26,053 nt of DNA from Desulfovibrio sp. (GTDB taxonomy: Bacteria; Desulfobacterota; Desulfovibrionia; Desulfovibrionales; Desulfovibrionaceae): assembly GCF_019424165.1 (NCBI RefSeq), contig NZ_JAHZAA010000011.1:1-26053 (forward strand), written 5' to 3'. This document shows positions 14,732 through 22,279 of this stretch, piece by piece. Both the position numbers and the translations under genes were made by a program. The notes under the pieces were generated by a model. The model saw only the letters and a program-made list of their open reading frames with translations, was not told where the DNA came from and made no database searches. Position 1 is the stretch's first letter. Every line of letters begins with the position of its first letter.

Positions 14732-14759
14732 TTTACAAAGAACAAATGATTTGTATACT
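14732..14759 (+). promoter_or_regulatory. Sigma-70-type promoter for the YbjN gene
   Basis: TTTACA (14732-14737) and TATACT (14754-14759) each match the consensus at five of six positions and are 16 nt apart. The predicted transcript starts near 14766, leaving a leader of about 97 nt before the GTG start. This is one of the best promoter matches in the window. Confidence 0.7.
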
Positions 14760-14862
14760 GGCATCGAAAGATACGCGAAAAGCATTTGCTATCGCCCCTT
14801 TTTTACCTTTTATTCCGGCGATTCCTGTCGGGACGATGCATCAACATTATTAGGAGATACCT

Positions 14863-15354
14863 GTGAAGAAAATTTTAACGCTTGCGCTGAGCCTGTGGCT
14901 GACCTGCATTTTTGCCACCGGAGCCGTAGCCGGCAGCGATATCATTACCGCCTCTGACCATGCAAAAATACTCGAAATCGCCAAGGGCTTCGGCAGCGCC
15001 GAACTGACCACCACATCCAAGGGTACGCCCATCATTCAGGGACGTATGGACAGTATCAAATACGCCATATGGTTTTCCGGCTGCACCGACGGCAAAAACT
15101 GTAGCGCCCTGCAATTCATCGGCATGTGGAAAACAGAAAACTTTCCCATGGCCGAAGTCAACAAGTGGAACGCCCAAAAGGTGTACACCAGAACCTACCT
15201 TGACAATGACCTGGATCTGACAATGGAAATGGACGTCTTCATGCGCTACGGCATGACCAAAAAAAATCTGGAAGAAATCTTTGACCTGTGGAAAACATCC
15301 CTCAGGCACATCTCCGAAGTGATCGCCGCGCAGTCCAAAAAGAGCCCCTTGTAG
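14863..15354 (+). CDS. Secreted YbjN-domain protein
   Basis: The 163-residue protein begins with a clear signal peptide (MKKILTLALSLWLTCIFATG, cleavage likely after AVA at residue 23) and should be periplasmic. The rest fits the YbjN family, an alpha/beta fold related to type III secretion chaperones whose role is not well understood. The family pattern is seen in YAIWFSGCTDGKNCSALQF, MAEVNKWNAQKVYTRTYLD and DLTMEMDVFMRYGMTKKNLEEIFDLW. Two cysteines in the CTDGKNC segment could form a disulfide. The start is GTG at 14863 with AGGAG 6 nt upstream. It stands alone with its own promoter, so it appears to be a monocistronic gene. I do not know its function. Confidence 0.85.
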   Translation: MKKILTLALSLWLTCIFATGAVAGSDIITASDHAKILEIAKGFGSAELTTTSKGTPIIQGRMDSIKYAIWFSGCTDGKNCSALQFIGMWKTENFPMAEVNKWNAQKVYTRTYLDNDLDLTMEMDVFMRYGMTKKNLEEIFDLWKTSLRHISEVIAAQSKKSPL

Positions 15355-15362
15355 TTTCCGGC

Positions 15363-15389
15363 GACGCAGCCGTGCCTTGCGGCTGCGTC
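15363..15389. terminator. Hairpin after the YbjN gene
   Basis: GACGCAGCCG (15363-15372) and CGGCTGCGTC (15380-15389) pair perfectly around TGCCTTG. It starts 9 nt past the YbjN stop. No U-tract follows, so it may protect the 3' end while the stronger stem at 15433-15474 stops transcription. Confidence 0.5.
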
Positions 15390-15432
15390 ACGGAACGGAC
15401 GCCAGTGGCTGTAAAAACAGCGGCAGAGATAA

Positions 15433-15474
15433 AAACAGCACGGGCCGGTCCATCAGGACCGGCCCGTGCTGTTT
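15433..15474. terminator. Bidirectional intrinsic terminator between YbjN gene and ribF
   Basis: A perfect 19-bp stem (left arm 15433-15451 starting AAACAGCACGGG) closes on the tetraloop ATCA at 15452-15455. On the minus strand it is followed by TTTTTAT, a good U-tract for ending the ribF transcript. On the plus strand three T follow, enough for a weaker stop after the YbjN gene. Confidence 0.88.
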
Positions 15475-15596
15475 GCTCCCCGGAGCATTGCAATCCGTGC
15501 GCTCGAGGCGGGCTGCCCGTCGCCGCGCAATAACGCAAATTCACATTACCATACCAGCCTGGCTACAAAGCAGCTCTTGCCTGGCGGTTCCGCGCC

Positions 15597-16532
15597 CTAC
15601 TGCCGAACAAAGGCCGCCAATATGCGCCGCGCCTGCTCCACGTCCGCAGCGATCTGCTGCTTGAGGGCGTCCACGGAATCAAAACGTTTTTCGCCACGCA
15701 GGTGTTCCACAAAATCCAGGCGCAGCATCCGCCCATACAGGTCGCTGCCGCCTTCGAGCAAAAAGGTTTCCACACTCAGCTCATTTTCGCCGAAGGTGGG
15801 CTTGCAGCCTATGCAGGTCACCGCGGGCCGGGCTTTTTCGCTCCCGGCGAGGGTGGCAAGAGTGGCATAAACCCCGGCTCTGGGGATGACCACTTCCGGG
15901 CGGGCCAGGTTGGCTGTGGGAAAACCCAGCCCCGCGCCGCGCCCGTCGCCATGCACCACTTCGCCGCTGAAACCGTGAAAACGCCCAAGCAGGCGCGCGG
16001 CCTCACACACATCGCCCTCATCTATGAGCTTGCGCAGCGTGGTGGAACTGACCACTGTACCGTCCACCACCACAGGGGGCAACTGCTCCACACAAAAGCC
16101 CGCATCCGCGCCCAGACGGCGCAGCACGTCCACATGCCCGCCGCGGTCACGGCCCAGGCTGAAGTCGTAGCCCACCACCAGATGGCGCAGGCGCAAAGGC
16201 TCAAGAAAAGCGCGCACAAAACCCGCGGCATCAAGACCTGCCAGTTCATGCGTAAAGGGCAGCTCCAGCACATGGCGCACGCCCAGCGCTTCCAGCCGGG
16301 CAAAACGCTCTTCCCGCGTGGTCAGCGGCATATGCCCCAGATGAGGCATGACCACCTGGCGCGGATGCGGCCAGAACGTCATGACCACTGCCGTCAGTCC
16401 TTCGCCGGAGCAGACGTCCAGGGTGTGACGGATGAGCGCCTGATGCCCCAGGTGCACGCCGTCAAAATTGCCGATGGTAAGGCCGCTGTTTTCCGCAAGA
16501 TTCAGTTCTTCAATGGAGTGTGCGATATTCAT
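15597..16532 (-). CDS. ribF: Bifunctional riboflavin kinase / FAD synthetase RibF
   Basis: RibF phosphorylates riboflavin to FMN and then adenylates it to FAD. From the ATG at 16532 the protein has 311 residues, the usual length. The N-terminal FAD synthetase half has LTIGNFDGVHLGHQAL (18-33) with the nucleotidyltransferase HxGH motif, then GYDFSLGRDRGG and VSSTTLRKLIDEGDV. The C-terminal kinase half has GRGAGLGFPTANL (198-209), with the conserved PTAN. A TTG seven codons upstream is open but unlikely. The ribosome binding site is weak (GGAACC about 8 nt upstream). It lies 161 nt downstream of the 171-residue protein gene on the same strand and ends at the strong terminator at 15433-15474. 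Confidence 0.95.
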   Translation of the reverse strand: MNIAHSIEELNLAENSGLTIGNFDGVHLGHQALIRHTLDVCSGEGLTAVVMTFWPHPRQVVMPHLGHMPLTTREERFARLEALGVRHVLELPFTHELAGLDAAGFVRAFLEPLRLRHLVVGYDFSLGRDRGGHVDVLRRLGADAGFCVEQLPPVVVDGTVVSSTTLRKLIDEGDVCEAARLLGRFHGFSGEVVHGDGRGAGLGFPTANLARPEVVIPRAGVYATLATLAGSEKARPAVTCIGCKPTFGENELSVETFLLEGGSDLYGRMLRLDFVEHLRGEKRFDSVDALKQQIAADVEQARRILAAFVRQ

Positions 16533-16693
16533 GTTCTGCCGGTTCCAAAGCAAAAGTACACGTGTGATTTTTTACTGGCGCAAGCCCGGGCCGTAGCCGC
16601 CGGGCAGGCGCAATAGCGTAAGGCGCGGGCCAGTCGGCACGGGCAAAGGCCGGGGCTTGCGCTGCACATATGCAGCCGCGCCCCGGAACAGCA

Positions 16694-17209
16694 TTAGATA
16701 AGCCTGTCGAATATGAGTTGGTAAACCTTGCGGATATGAAGGACAAGCTTGAGGTTGACGCTTTTGTCTCCCTGGTCTGTCCGGGCAAAAAAAGACGTGA
16801 GGTGGCGGGCCACCTCACTGAAGTCTCCATCACCCATAGGTTCGAGCATGCCCCAGTATTCACGGGCGCGCACGAGCACCTGGGCGTTGGTTCTGTCCTT
16901 GTGACCGGCCTTGTATTCCTGCAGAAACGTATCGAACATCTGCCCGGCGTCCTGAGGAAAAGACCGGGCAAGCGCAAGGCGCCACAAAGCCACGTACAGG
17001 CCGCGCAGTTCCAGCAGCATCTGGCGGCGGCGCAAAAACTGCATGCGGCCGACCCCCAGATAGTCCAGTTCCACAGTAAAGTCTGCGTCCTCAAAAAGAG
17101 CCGCAAAATTGTCCAGAGCCTGCCGCGGCGTGCCTGCAAGGGCATCGTCCGGTGTTGTTTCCGGGGATGCGCCTTCAGGCGCGACCGGTGTACCGTCCAT
17201 GTGACGCAT
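16694..17209 (-). CDS. Conserved-looking hypothetical protein, 171 residues
   Basis: I do not recognise this protein. It has no signal peptide, membrane helix or known motif. The first 35 residues are Pro/Thr/Ala-rich and probably disordered. The rest reads as amphipathic helices with repeated aromatic and charged residues (for example LDNFAALFEDADFTVELDYL, FLRRRQMLLELRGLYVALW and KLVLHIRKVYQLIFDRL). It starts 14 nt after the helicase stop, so it is very likely co-transcribed with the helicase, and its composition matches its neighbours. The ATG at 17209 has GACGGGG some 5 nt upstream; a second ATG three codons later is possible. A role with the helicase in RNA metabolism is a guess from position only. 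Confidence 0.7.
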   Translation of the reverse strand: MRHMDGTPVAPEGASPETTPDDALAGTPRQALDNFAALFEDADFTVELDYLGVGRMQFLRRRQMLLELRGLYVALWRLALARSFPQDAGQMFDTFLQEYKAGHKDRTNAQVLVRAREYWGMLEPMGDGDFSEVARHLTSFFARTDQGDKSVNLKLVLHIRKVYQLIFDRLI

Positions 17210-17223
17210 AGAACCCCGTCTGC

Positions 17224-18912
17224 TTACTCAGCGGTATCCGTTTTGCCTGCCGCGTTCCTGGGCGCGGCCTCCCTGCCCTGCTCACCGTCACGGCGGCGTG
17301 AAGAGCGTCTACGACGTTTTCCGGTCCGGGAACCGCCTTCGGCGGCCCCTTCTTCTTTATGCTCGTCACCGCCTCTGGGGCCATTGCTCCCTCTGGAGCC
17401 TCTGCCGCCACGGCTGCCGGAGCTGCCACGTCCCTGCTGCCCGGCTGTGCCGGAAGACTGGTCGGGAAAGCGATTTTCACGCAGGCTTTCCTGATGGGTC
17501 TCGTCCAGCAGCATGGCCAGCAGCAAAACGCTTGCTTCGTCATCGTGCTCTGCGGCAAGCTCGCGCGCCAGTGCGGTGTAGCGCTCCACACGCACACGTT
17601 CAAGCCCCGTCAGCTTGCGGAAGCGGCCTTCAAGAATGGCCGTCAGCCTCGTTCCCGCCACAAGAGCCACGTCTTCGTCTGTGGGCAGCGGCATGGGGAT
17701 AAGACCGATCTTGTAATGCTTGGCAATACGGTCAAGCTCCATGCGCTGCATGACGTCCACCAGCGAAATGACCGTACCGGCGGCCCCGGCACGGCCCGTA
17801 CGCCCGGCGCGGTGGATGTAGCTTTCGTGATCTTCCGGCGGCTCGTACAAAAATACGTGGGAAAGCTCGGGAATATCAATGCCACGCGCCGCCACATCCG
17901 TAGCGACCAGGTACTGAAGCTTGCCTTGCCGGATTTTTTCAAGCACAGCTTCGCGCCGCGACTGCGAAAGGTCTGCGGAAAGCTCATCGGCATTATAGCC
18001 AAAACCCTGCAACACACCGGCCACATAGTGAACGTTGGACTTGGTATTGCAAAAAATAATGGCTGACGCCGGATTTTCCGTCTCAAGCAGGCGCACCAGC
18101 GCGCGATCTTTGTCCATCGGCTTCACTTCGCAGAAGAGATGCTGCACTTCGGCCACATGCACTTCTTTTTGCGAAAGCGAAAGCATGGCTGGCTCGGCCA
18201 TGAATTCCCCGGAAAGCTTCAGCACATGCGGGGGATAGGTAGCCGAGAACAGGCAGGTATGGATGCGCCGCCTGGGCAGGTAGCGCTGTATTTCCTTCAT
18301 GTCGGGGTAAAAGCCGATGGAAAGCATGCGGTCGGCCTCGTCAAAGACGAGTTCGCGCAGGTCGCCGAGGTCCAGGGTGCGGCGCAGCAAATGGTCCAGC
18401 ACACGGCCCGGGGTACCCACAATAAGCTGTGCGCCGTTGCGCAGGGCGTCCATCTGTTTTTTGTAGCCCACACCGCCGTAAACGGCCACGGTGACAATGC
18501 CAGTGCCTTCAAACAGCACGGCGGCCTCACGCTCTACCTGCACGGCCAGTTCCCGCGTGGGGGCCAGCACAAGCGCCTGGGGAGCCTTGAGAGCGGCAGA
18601 AAGCCGGGGCAGCATGGGCAGCAGGTAGCAGCCCGTTTTGCCGCTGCCCGTGCGTGACTGCACCATGATGTCGCGGCCTTCCAGCAGGTAGGGCAGCGCC
18701 AGCGACTGCACAGGCATGAGGCCCTGCCAGCCCGCGCGGGCGCAGGCGGCGCGCATGTCTTCAGGCAGGTCTTCCAGGTTCACCCTGGGCAGGGCATCTT
18801 CCGGTTCACTGACGGAAAGCCCTTCAAGGGGAGCTTCCGAATCGCGCGCCGATGTGTCTTCCACCGCCGTGGAACTGCTGTCCGGCGCGATGTTTGATTG
18901 ATGTTCAGGCAT
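17224..18912 (-). CDS. DEAD-box ATP-dependent RNA helicase with RG-rich tail
   Basis: This enzyme unwinds short RNA duplexes in ribosome assembly or mRNA decay. The 562-residue protein has a 45-residue acidic/Ser-rich start. Motifs follow in order: Q-motif region GWQGLMPVQ (61-69), SRTGSGKT (86-93), PTREL (118-122), TPGR (167-170), DEAD (191-194), SAT (223-225), ARGID (342-346) and HRAGRTGR (367-374). A DbpA/CsdA-like region with AILEGRFRKLTGLERVRVERYT follows. The tail from about 485 on is rich in RG and RRR, typical of RNA contact. A short hairpin (CGGCG/CGCCG, 18922-18934) sits close to the start codon and might affect translation, as in some cold-regulated helicases. Whether it is CsdA, RhlE or another type is not clear. 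Confidence 0.93.
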   Translation of the reverse strand: MPEHQSNIAPDSSSTAVEDTSARDSEAPLEGLSVSEPEDALPRVNLEDLPEDMRAACARAGWQGLMPVQSLALPYLLEGRDIMVQSRTGSGKTGCYLLPMLPRLSAALKAPQALVLAPTRELAVQVEREAAVLFEGTGIVTVAVYGGVGYKKQMDALRNGAQLIVGTPGRVLDHLLRRTLDLGDLRELVFDEADRMLSIGFYPDMKEIQRYLPRRRIHTCLFSATYPPHVLKLSGEFMAEPAMLSLSQKEVHVAEVQHLFCEVKPMDKDRALVRLLETENPASAIIFCNTKSNVHYVAGVLQGFGYNADELSADLSQSRREAVLEKIRQGKLQYLVATDVAARGIDIPELSHVFLYEPPEDHESYIHRAGRTGRAGAAGTVISLVDVMQRMELDRIAKHYKIGLIPMPLPTDEDVALVAGTRLTAILEGRFRKLTGLERVRVERYTALARELAAEHDDEASVLLLAMLLDETHQESLRENRFPDQSSGTAGQQGRGSSGSRGGRGSRGSNGPRGGDEHKEEGAAEGGSRTGKRRRRSSRRRDGEQGREAAPRNAAGKTDTAE

Positions 18913-19272
18913 ATATTTTCCCGGCGGAACGCCGCGTTTAGATATGAAACTACTAACGGGTCAACATGCCACAGAGAGCCGGATTGCGCAAGTTCGCCCA
19001 TCAGCTCCCGGCAAACGGCCCGCAAGGCCCTGCCCCAGCAGCACACAAGAGACAGTCCGCCCGGGCAGACAAAAATCCCCGCAGCGCCCGGCCAGGCACA
19101 GGTGAAACAACAGTTGCGCCGCGTCCTGATACAGACGGACACCCCGATGCACGGCCCGGCATGCATGTGACGCTTGCGTCCCATGCCGCTTACGAGTACG
19201 TTTATCCCCTTTGCCGCCCAACAACGCCCGCATAACGGGCCGCTCAGGGCGCAGCCTTTTCAAGGAGTGACC
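18913..19272. other. Divergent spacer between helicase gene and hisI
   Basis: No gene is supported. On the minus strand TTGACC lies upstream of TATCTA near 18940-18966, but the 14-nt spacing is short, so the helicase promoter is not settled. On the plus strand a small GCCCG/CGGGC hairpin (19226-19240) lies 20 nt before the hisI ribosome binding site. I see no histidine leader peptide or T-box. Confidence 0.35.
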
Positions 19273-19686
19273 ATGACAGCCCCCGAACCGCAGTCTTCCG
19301 CCGCCCCCGGCGAGGCTTTCACCCCCGACTTCAGCAAGGGCCTTCTGCCCGCCATCGCACAGGACCACGCCAGCGGCGAGGTGCTCATGCTGGCGTATAT
19401 GAATGAAGAAGCCTGGCGTAAAACCCTTGAGACCGGCGAGGCCCATTACTGGAGCCGCAGCCGCGAAAAAATCTGGCATAAGGGCGGCACTTCGGGACAT
19501 ATACAAAAGGTGCTCGCTGTGCGGCTGGACTGCGACAGCGACACGGTACTGCTGTTTGTGGACCAGGTGGGCGGCGCGGCCTGTCATACGGGACGGCGCA
19601 CCTGTTTTTACCGGGAATGGAAGGACGGCGCCGTCAGCGAGTGCGCCCCGATGGTCTTTGATCCCCAAAAAGTTTACGGCGCATAA
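19273..19686 (+). CDS. hisI: Phosphoribosyl-AMP cyclohydrolase HisI
   Basis: HisI opens the purine ring of phosphoribosyl-AMP in the third step of histidine synthesis, a zinc enzyme of the cytosol. From the ATG at 19273, with AAGGAG 5 nt upstream, it has 137 residues. An earlier in-frame ATG at 19174 has no site and no family match. The family residues are visible: WSRSREKIWHKGGTSGH (60-76), the metal-binding DCDSD (86-90), Cys104 and His105 (AACH), and Cys111 (RTCF). It is the single-domain type with no fused HisE pyrophosphohydrolase, so hisE must be elsewhere. It is followed 11 nt later by hisG. Confidence 0.95.
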   Translation: MTAPEPQSSAAPGEAFTPDFSKGLLPAIAQDHASGEVLMLAYMNEEAWRKTLETGEAHYWSRSREKIWHKGGTSGHIQKVLAVRLDCDSDTVLLFVDQVGGAACHTGRRTCFYREWKDGAVSECAPMVFDPQKVYGA

Positions 19687-19697
19687 AGGAAAGAATC

Positions 19698-20591
19698 ATG
19701 AGCGCGGACATAAAACCCATCATCAAGCTCGGCGTGCCCAAGGGCTCGCTGGAAGAAGCCACCATCAATCTTTTCGAACGTGCGGGCTGGAAAATCCGCA
19801 AGCATACGCGCAACTACTTTCCCGACATCAACGACCCTGAAATCACGGCCTCACTGTGCCGTGTACAGGAAATCGGCGGCTATATCGAAGCCGGGGTTCT
19901 GGATGTAGGCATCACCGGTCTTGACTGGCTCACCGAGCGCAACCACGAAGACAAGGTGGTGCGCGTTTCCGACCTGGTGTATTCCAAAACTTCCAACCGC
20001 CCCTGCCGCTGGGTGCTGGCCGTGGCGGGCGACGCCCCCTACCAGTGCGCCGCCGACCTGGCTGGAAAGCGCATCGCCACCGAACTTGAAGGCCTTACCC
20101 GCCGCTATTTCGAACAGGCCGGCGTACCCGTAAATGTTTTCTATTCCTGGGGGGCCACAGAGGCCAAAGTGGTGGAAGGCCTTGCCGACGGCATTGTGGA
20201 AGTGACCGAAACCGGCACCACCATCCGCGCTCACGGCCTGCGCATCATTGATGACGTCATGCTGTCCTACCCGGTGCTTATCGCCAACAAGGACGCCTGG
20301 GCAGACCCGGCCAGGCGCGCCAAGATCGAACAGCTCGACCTGCTGCTTCAGGGCGCCTTGCGGGCAGAGAACCTGGTTGCCCTCAAAATGAACGCTCCGG
20401 CAGGCAACCTGGCCTTCATACTTGAGATGTTGCCCTCGCTCAATTCGCCCACAGTTTCTCCCCTGCGGGATGAAAAGTGGCTTTCAGTAGAATCGGTCGT
20501 GCAGGTTGATGTGGTGCGCGACCTTATACCGCGCCTGCGCGAAGCCGGGGCGGAAGGCATTATTGAATACGCCCTGAACAAGGTCATCTAG
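19698..20591 (+). CDS. hisG: ATP phosphoribosyltransferase HisG, long form
   Basis: HisG joins ATP and PRPP in the first committed step of histidine synthesis. At 297 residues this is the long form, which has a C-terminal ACT-like regulatory domain that binds histidine and does not need HisZ. The start IIKLGVPKGSLEEATINLFERAGW is the usual N-terminus. DVGITGLDWL and the PRPP loop EVTETGTTIRAHGL (about 173-186) follow. The regulatory domain covers about 225-297 with PTVSPLRDEKWLSVESVV and a final LREAGAEGIIEYALNKVI. AAGGAAAG precedes the ATG. It forms an operon with hisI and is expected to be feedback-inhibited by histidine. Confidence 0.96.
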   Translation: MSADIKPIIKLGVPKGSLEEATINLFERAGWKIRKHTRNYFPDINDPEITASLCRVQEIGGYIEAGVLDVGITGLDWLTERNHEDKVVRVSDLVYSKTSNRPCRWVLAVAGDAPYQCAADLAGKRIATELEGLTRRYFEQAGVPVNVFYSWGATEAKVVEGLADGIVEVTETGTTIRAHGLRIIDDVMLSYPVLIANKDAWADPARRAKIEQLDLLLQGALRAENLVALKMNAPAGNLAFILEMLPSLNSPTVSPLRDEKWLSVESVVQVDVVRDLIPRLREAGAEGIIEYALNKVI

Positions 20592-21121
20592 GAGCGTTTT
20601 ACCCCTGAACCGCCGCAGGCAATTGCGAAGACGCGCCCTTGCCGCGCAACAGGCGCAGGCGGGCCTGTTTGTCGCAAGCCGCGGCTTCAGGCGGCAACCG
20701 TATCCAGACCGTGCCGTCACGGGCGGCCTTCGCCCGTGACATGCCGGATGCCGCCCGTTTTCGACCGATGCCCCAAAGGCGCATCATGGAACAGCCCGGC
20801 ACCCGGCCGAGGAGCGAAACCGGCCCCGTGGCGGCACGGCACAAACCATCCTGCAATACAGGCATCCCCGGCAGCGCCAGGCGCAATCCCGACGCCCGGC
20901 AGGACAAACGCATGATGCGGCTTCATCCGCACGGCCTTCGGGCAACGGCTGAAGCTGACCTGCGCCTTGGGCGAACGCCTGCCGCACCGGCCCCCTGCAA
21001 CGTGCTGGCGCCCTCATTTTGCAACCGCTTCAAATCACGGGGCGTCAATACGCGCCCCATCTCCTCTCCCTCCCCCGCAAGCCGCCGGGCAAACAATGCC
21101 CACAACTCATAAGGAGCCTTC
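20592..21121. other. 530-bp GC-rich spacer after hisG
   Basis: No gene is firmly supported. Hairpins are seen at 20676-20687 (AAGCCG/CGGCTT) and 20716-20740 (GTCACGGGCG/CGCCCGTGAC, loop GCCTT), neither with a U-tract; they may end or protect the hisIG message. On the minus strand a frame ending at 20599 has coding-like composition (DGTVWIRLPPEAAACDKQ), with possible ATG at 20787 or 20742, but no ribosome binding site. It could be a small basic protein of 47-62 residues or a chance frame. Confidence 0.35.
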
Positions 21122-21898
21122 ATGAGCAATGACGCCAGCCGCGATTTTCTCGACACCCTGCCGGAACTGGGCCCCGATGAAACCTTCTGCTTTGACTGCC
21201 ATCCCGGTGTTCCCTGTTTCAACCGCTGCTGTGCGGAGCTGACCTTGCCCCTCACACCGTATGACATCCTGCGGCTGCGCCGGCATATGGGCATGACCAG
21301 CGAAGATTTTCTTGCCACCTTTACCACCATGCGCTCCTTTCCCGACACGGGCTTTCCCCTGCCCATGCTGCGCATGCAGGACGGCCCCGGCGAACCCTGC
21401 CCCTTTGTAAGCCCGGCAGGCTGTTCTGTGTATGAAGACAGGCCCGGGGCCTGTCGCTATTATCCCATCGGCCGCGGCACCAAAATGGCCGCCGACGGCA
21501 TTGCCGAGCGGTTTTTCGTGGTGCGTGAGGCCCATTGTCACGGCTTTGACGAAGGCGTCAGCCGCACCCCCCATCAATGGATGGAAAACGAAGAACTACA
21601 GCCCTTCAACAGGGCCAACGACCGCTACATGCGCCTCATGGCCCTGGTGCGGGCTACGGGCAAACCGCTGGAGCCGCGCATGGCCACCATGACCGTACTC
21701 TGCCTCTTCCAGCTTGACCGCTTTCGCGAACTTGTCACGGCCATGAAAATATTCGGCCATGTGGACACGAGCGAAGAGCGCAAGGCCGCAGTCATGCAGG
21801 ACAGCCTCGAAGGTGACGTGGCGGCCCTGGACTTCGCGCTGGACTGGCTGGAGCTTGTCATTTTCGGGCAAAGCGAAGGGCTTGCCAAAAAACAATAG
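21122..21898 (+). CDS. YkgJ-family cysteine cluster protein
   Basis: The 258-residue protein has the cysteine pattern of the YkgJ family, thought to bind zinc or an iron-sulfur cluster; its role is unknown. Cysteines are at 23, 26, 32, 36 and 37 (FCFDCHPGVPCFNRCC), then 93 (EPCPF), 101 (GCSVYEDRPGACRYYP) and 111. The C(x2)C(x5)C(x3)CC start, the CPF and GCSVYEDRPxxCRxYP segments are diagnostic of the family. The C-terminal 120 residues are helical and without cysteines except two, with no recognised domain. AAGGAG lies 5 nt before the ATG. It seems to be a single gene with AT-rich DNA downstream. Confidence 0.88.
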   Translation: MSNDASRDFLDTLPELGPDETFCFDCHPGVPCFNRCCAELTLPLTPYDILRLRRHMGMTSEDFLATFTTMRSFPDTGFPLPMLRMQDGPGEPCPFVSPAGCSVYEDRPGACRYYPIGRGTKMAADGIAERFFVVREAHCHGFDEGVSRTPHQWMENEELQPFNRANDRYMRLMALVRATGKPLEPRMATMTVLCLFQLDRFRELVTAMKIFGHVDTSEERKAAVMQDSLEGDVAALDFALDWLELVIFGQSEGLAKKQ

Positions 21899-22279
21899 TG
21901 TGTTTTTTCACAATAACACGACCAAACACCTGAAATCACACGAAACCAAGCAGAACGATGCGTATTTTTGTTCTTTTGTGACAAGAGCTTGGATAAAAGC
22001 TCTTAAAAGCACCACGTGAAGGGTACTTTATTCCTTGTAAACCATGAAAAAAATACCGCTCGTGATAAATTTCTTTTACAAAAACCAAAGAATATGTCAG
22101 GGTGATTTTGTGCGCGGGAAAATTTCCGGCAGCTCTTCTTTTTTATCCAAGAAAAGCTTTCGGTTATGGGCACAAGGCTGCACCGGGGCGCGCCGCGCAG
22201 CCGCCTGAAACCGCGCGCGTTTATTTGTTGGGGCCATGATTACGGCCGTTGGCCGGCCACAATCGTATTGGAGGAGAGT
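21899..22279. other. AT-rich leader/spacer before the TSUP gene
   Basis: No gene is supported. The first 250 nt are clearly AT-richer than the flanking genes. Hairpins are seen at 21887-21908 (AAAAAACA/TGTTTTTT, across the ykgJ-like stop) and 21983-22004 (AAGAGCTT/AAGCTCTT). CTTGGATAAAA (21988-21998) has an exact reverse complement at 22141-22151, so two alternative foldings are possible. I could not place a convincing promoter. Confidence 0.45.
21983..22004 (+). terminator. Hairpin downstream of the YkgJ-like gene
   Basis: AAGAGCTT (21983-21990) and AAGCTCTT (21997-22004) pair around GGATAA. It lies 84 nt past the stop codon. There is no strong U-tract, so it may be a terminator or part of the leader of the TSUP gene. 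Confidence 0.35.

Noticed and set aside
13631..14749. Plus-strand frame over the PHP gene
   Set aside because: The PHP metal motifs on the other strand are clear; no support for this frame.
15702..16616. Plus-strand frame over ribF
   Set aside because: RibF motifs on the minus strand settle the coding strand.
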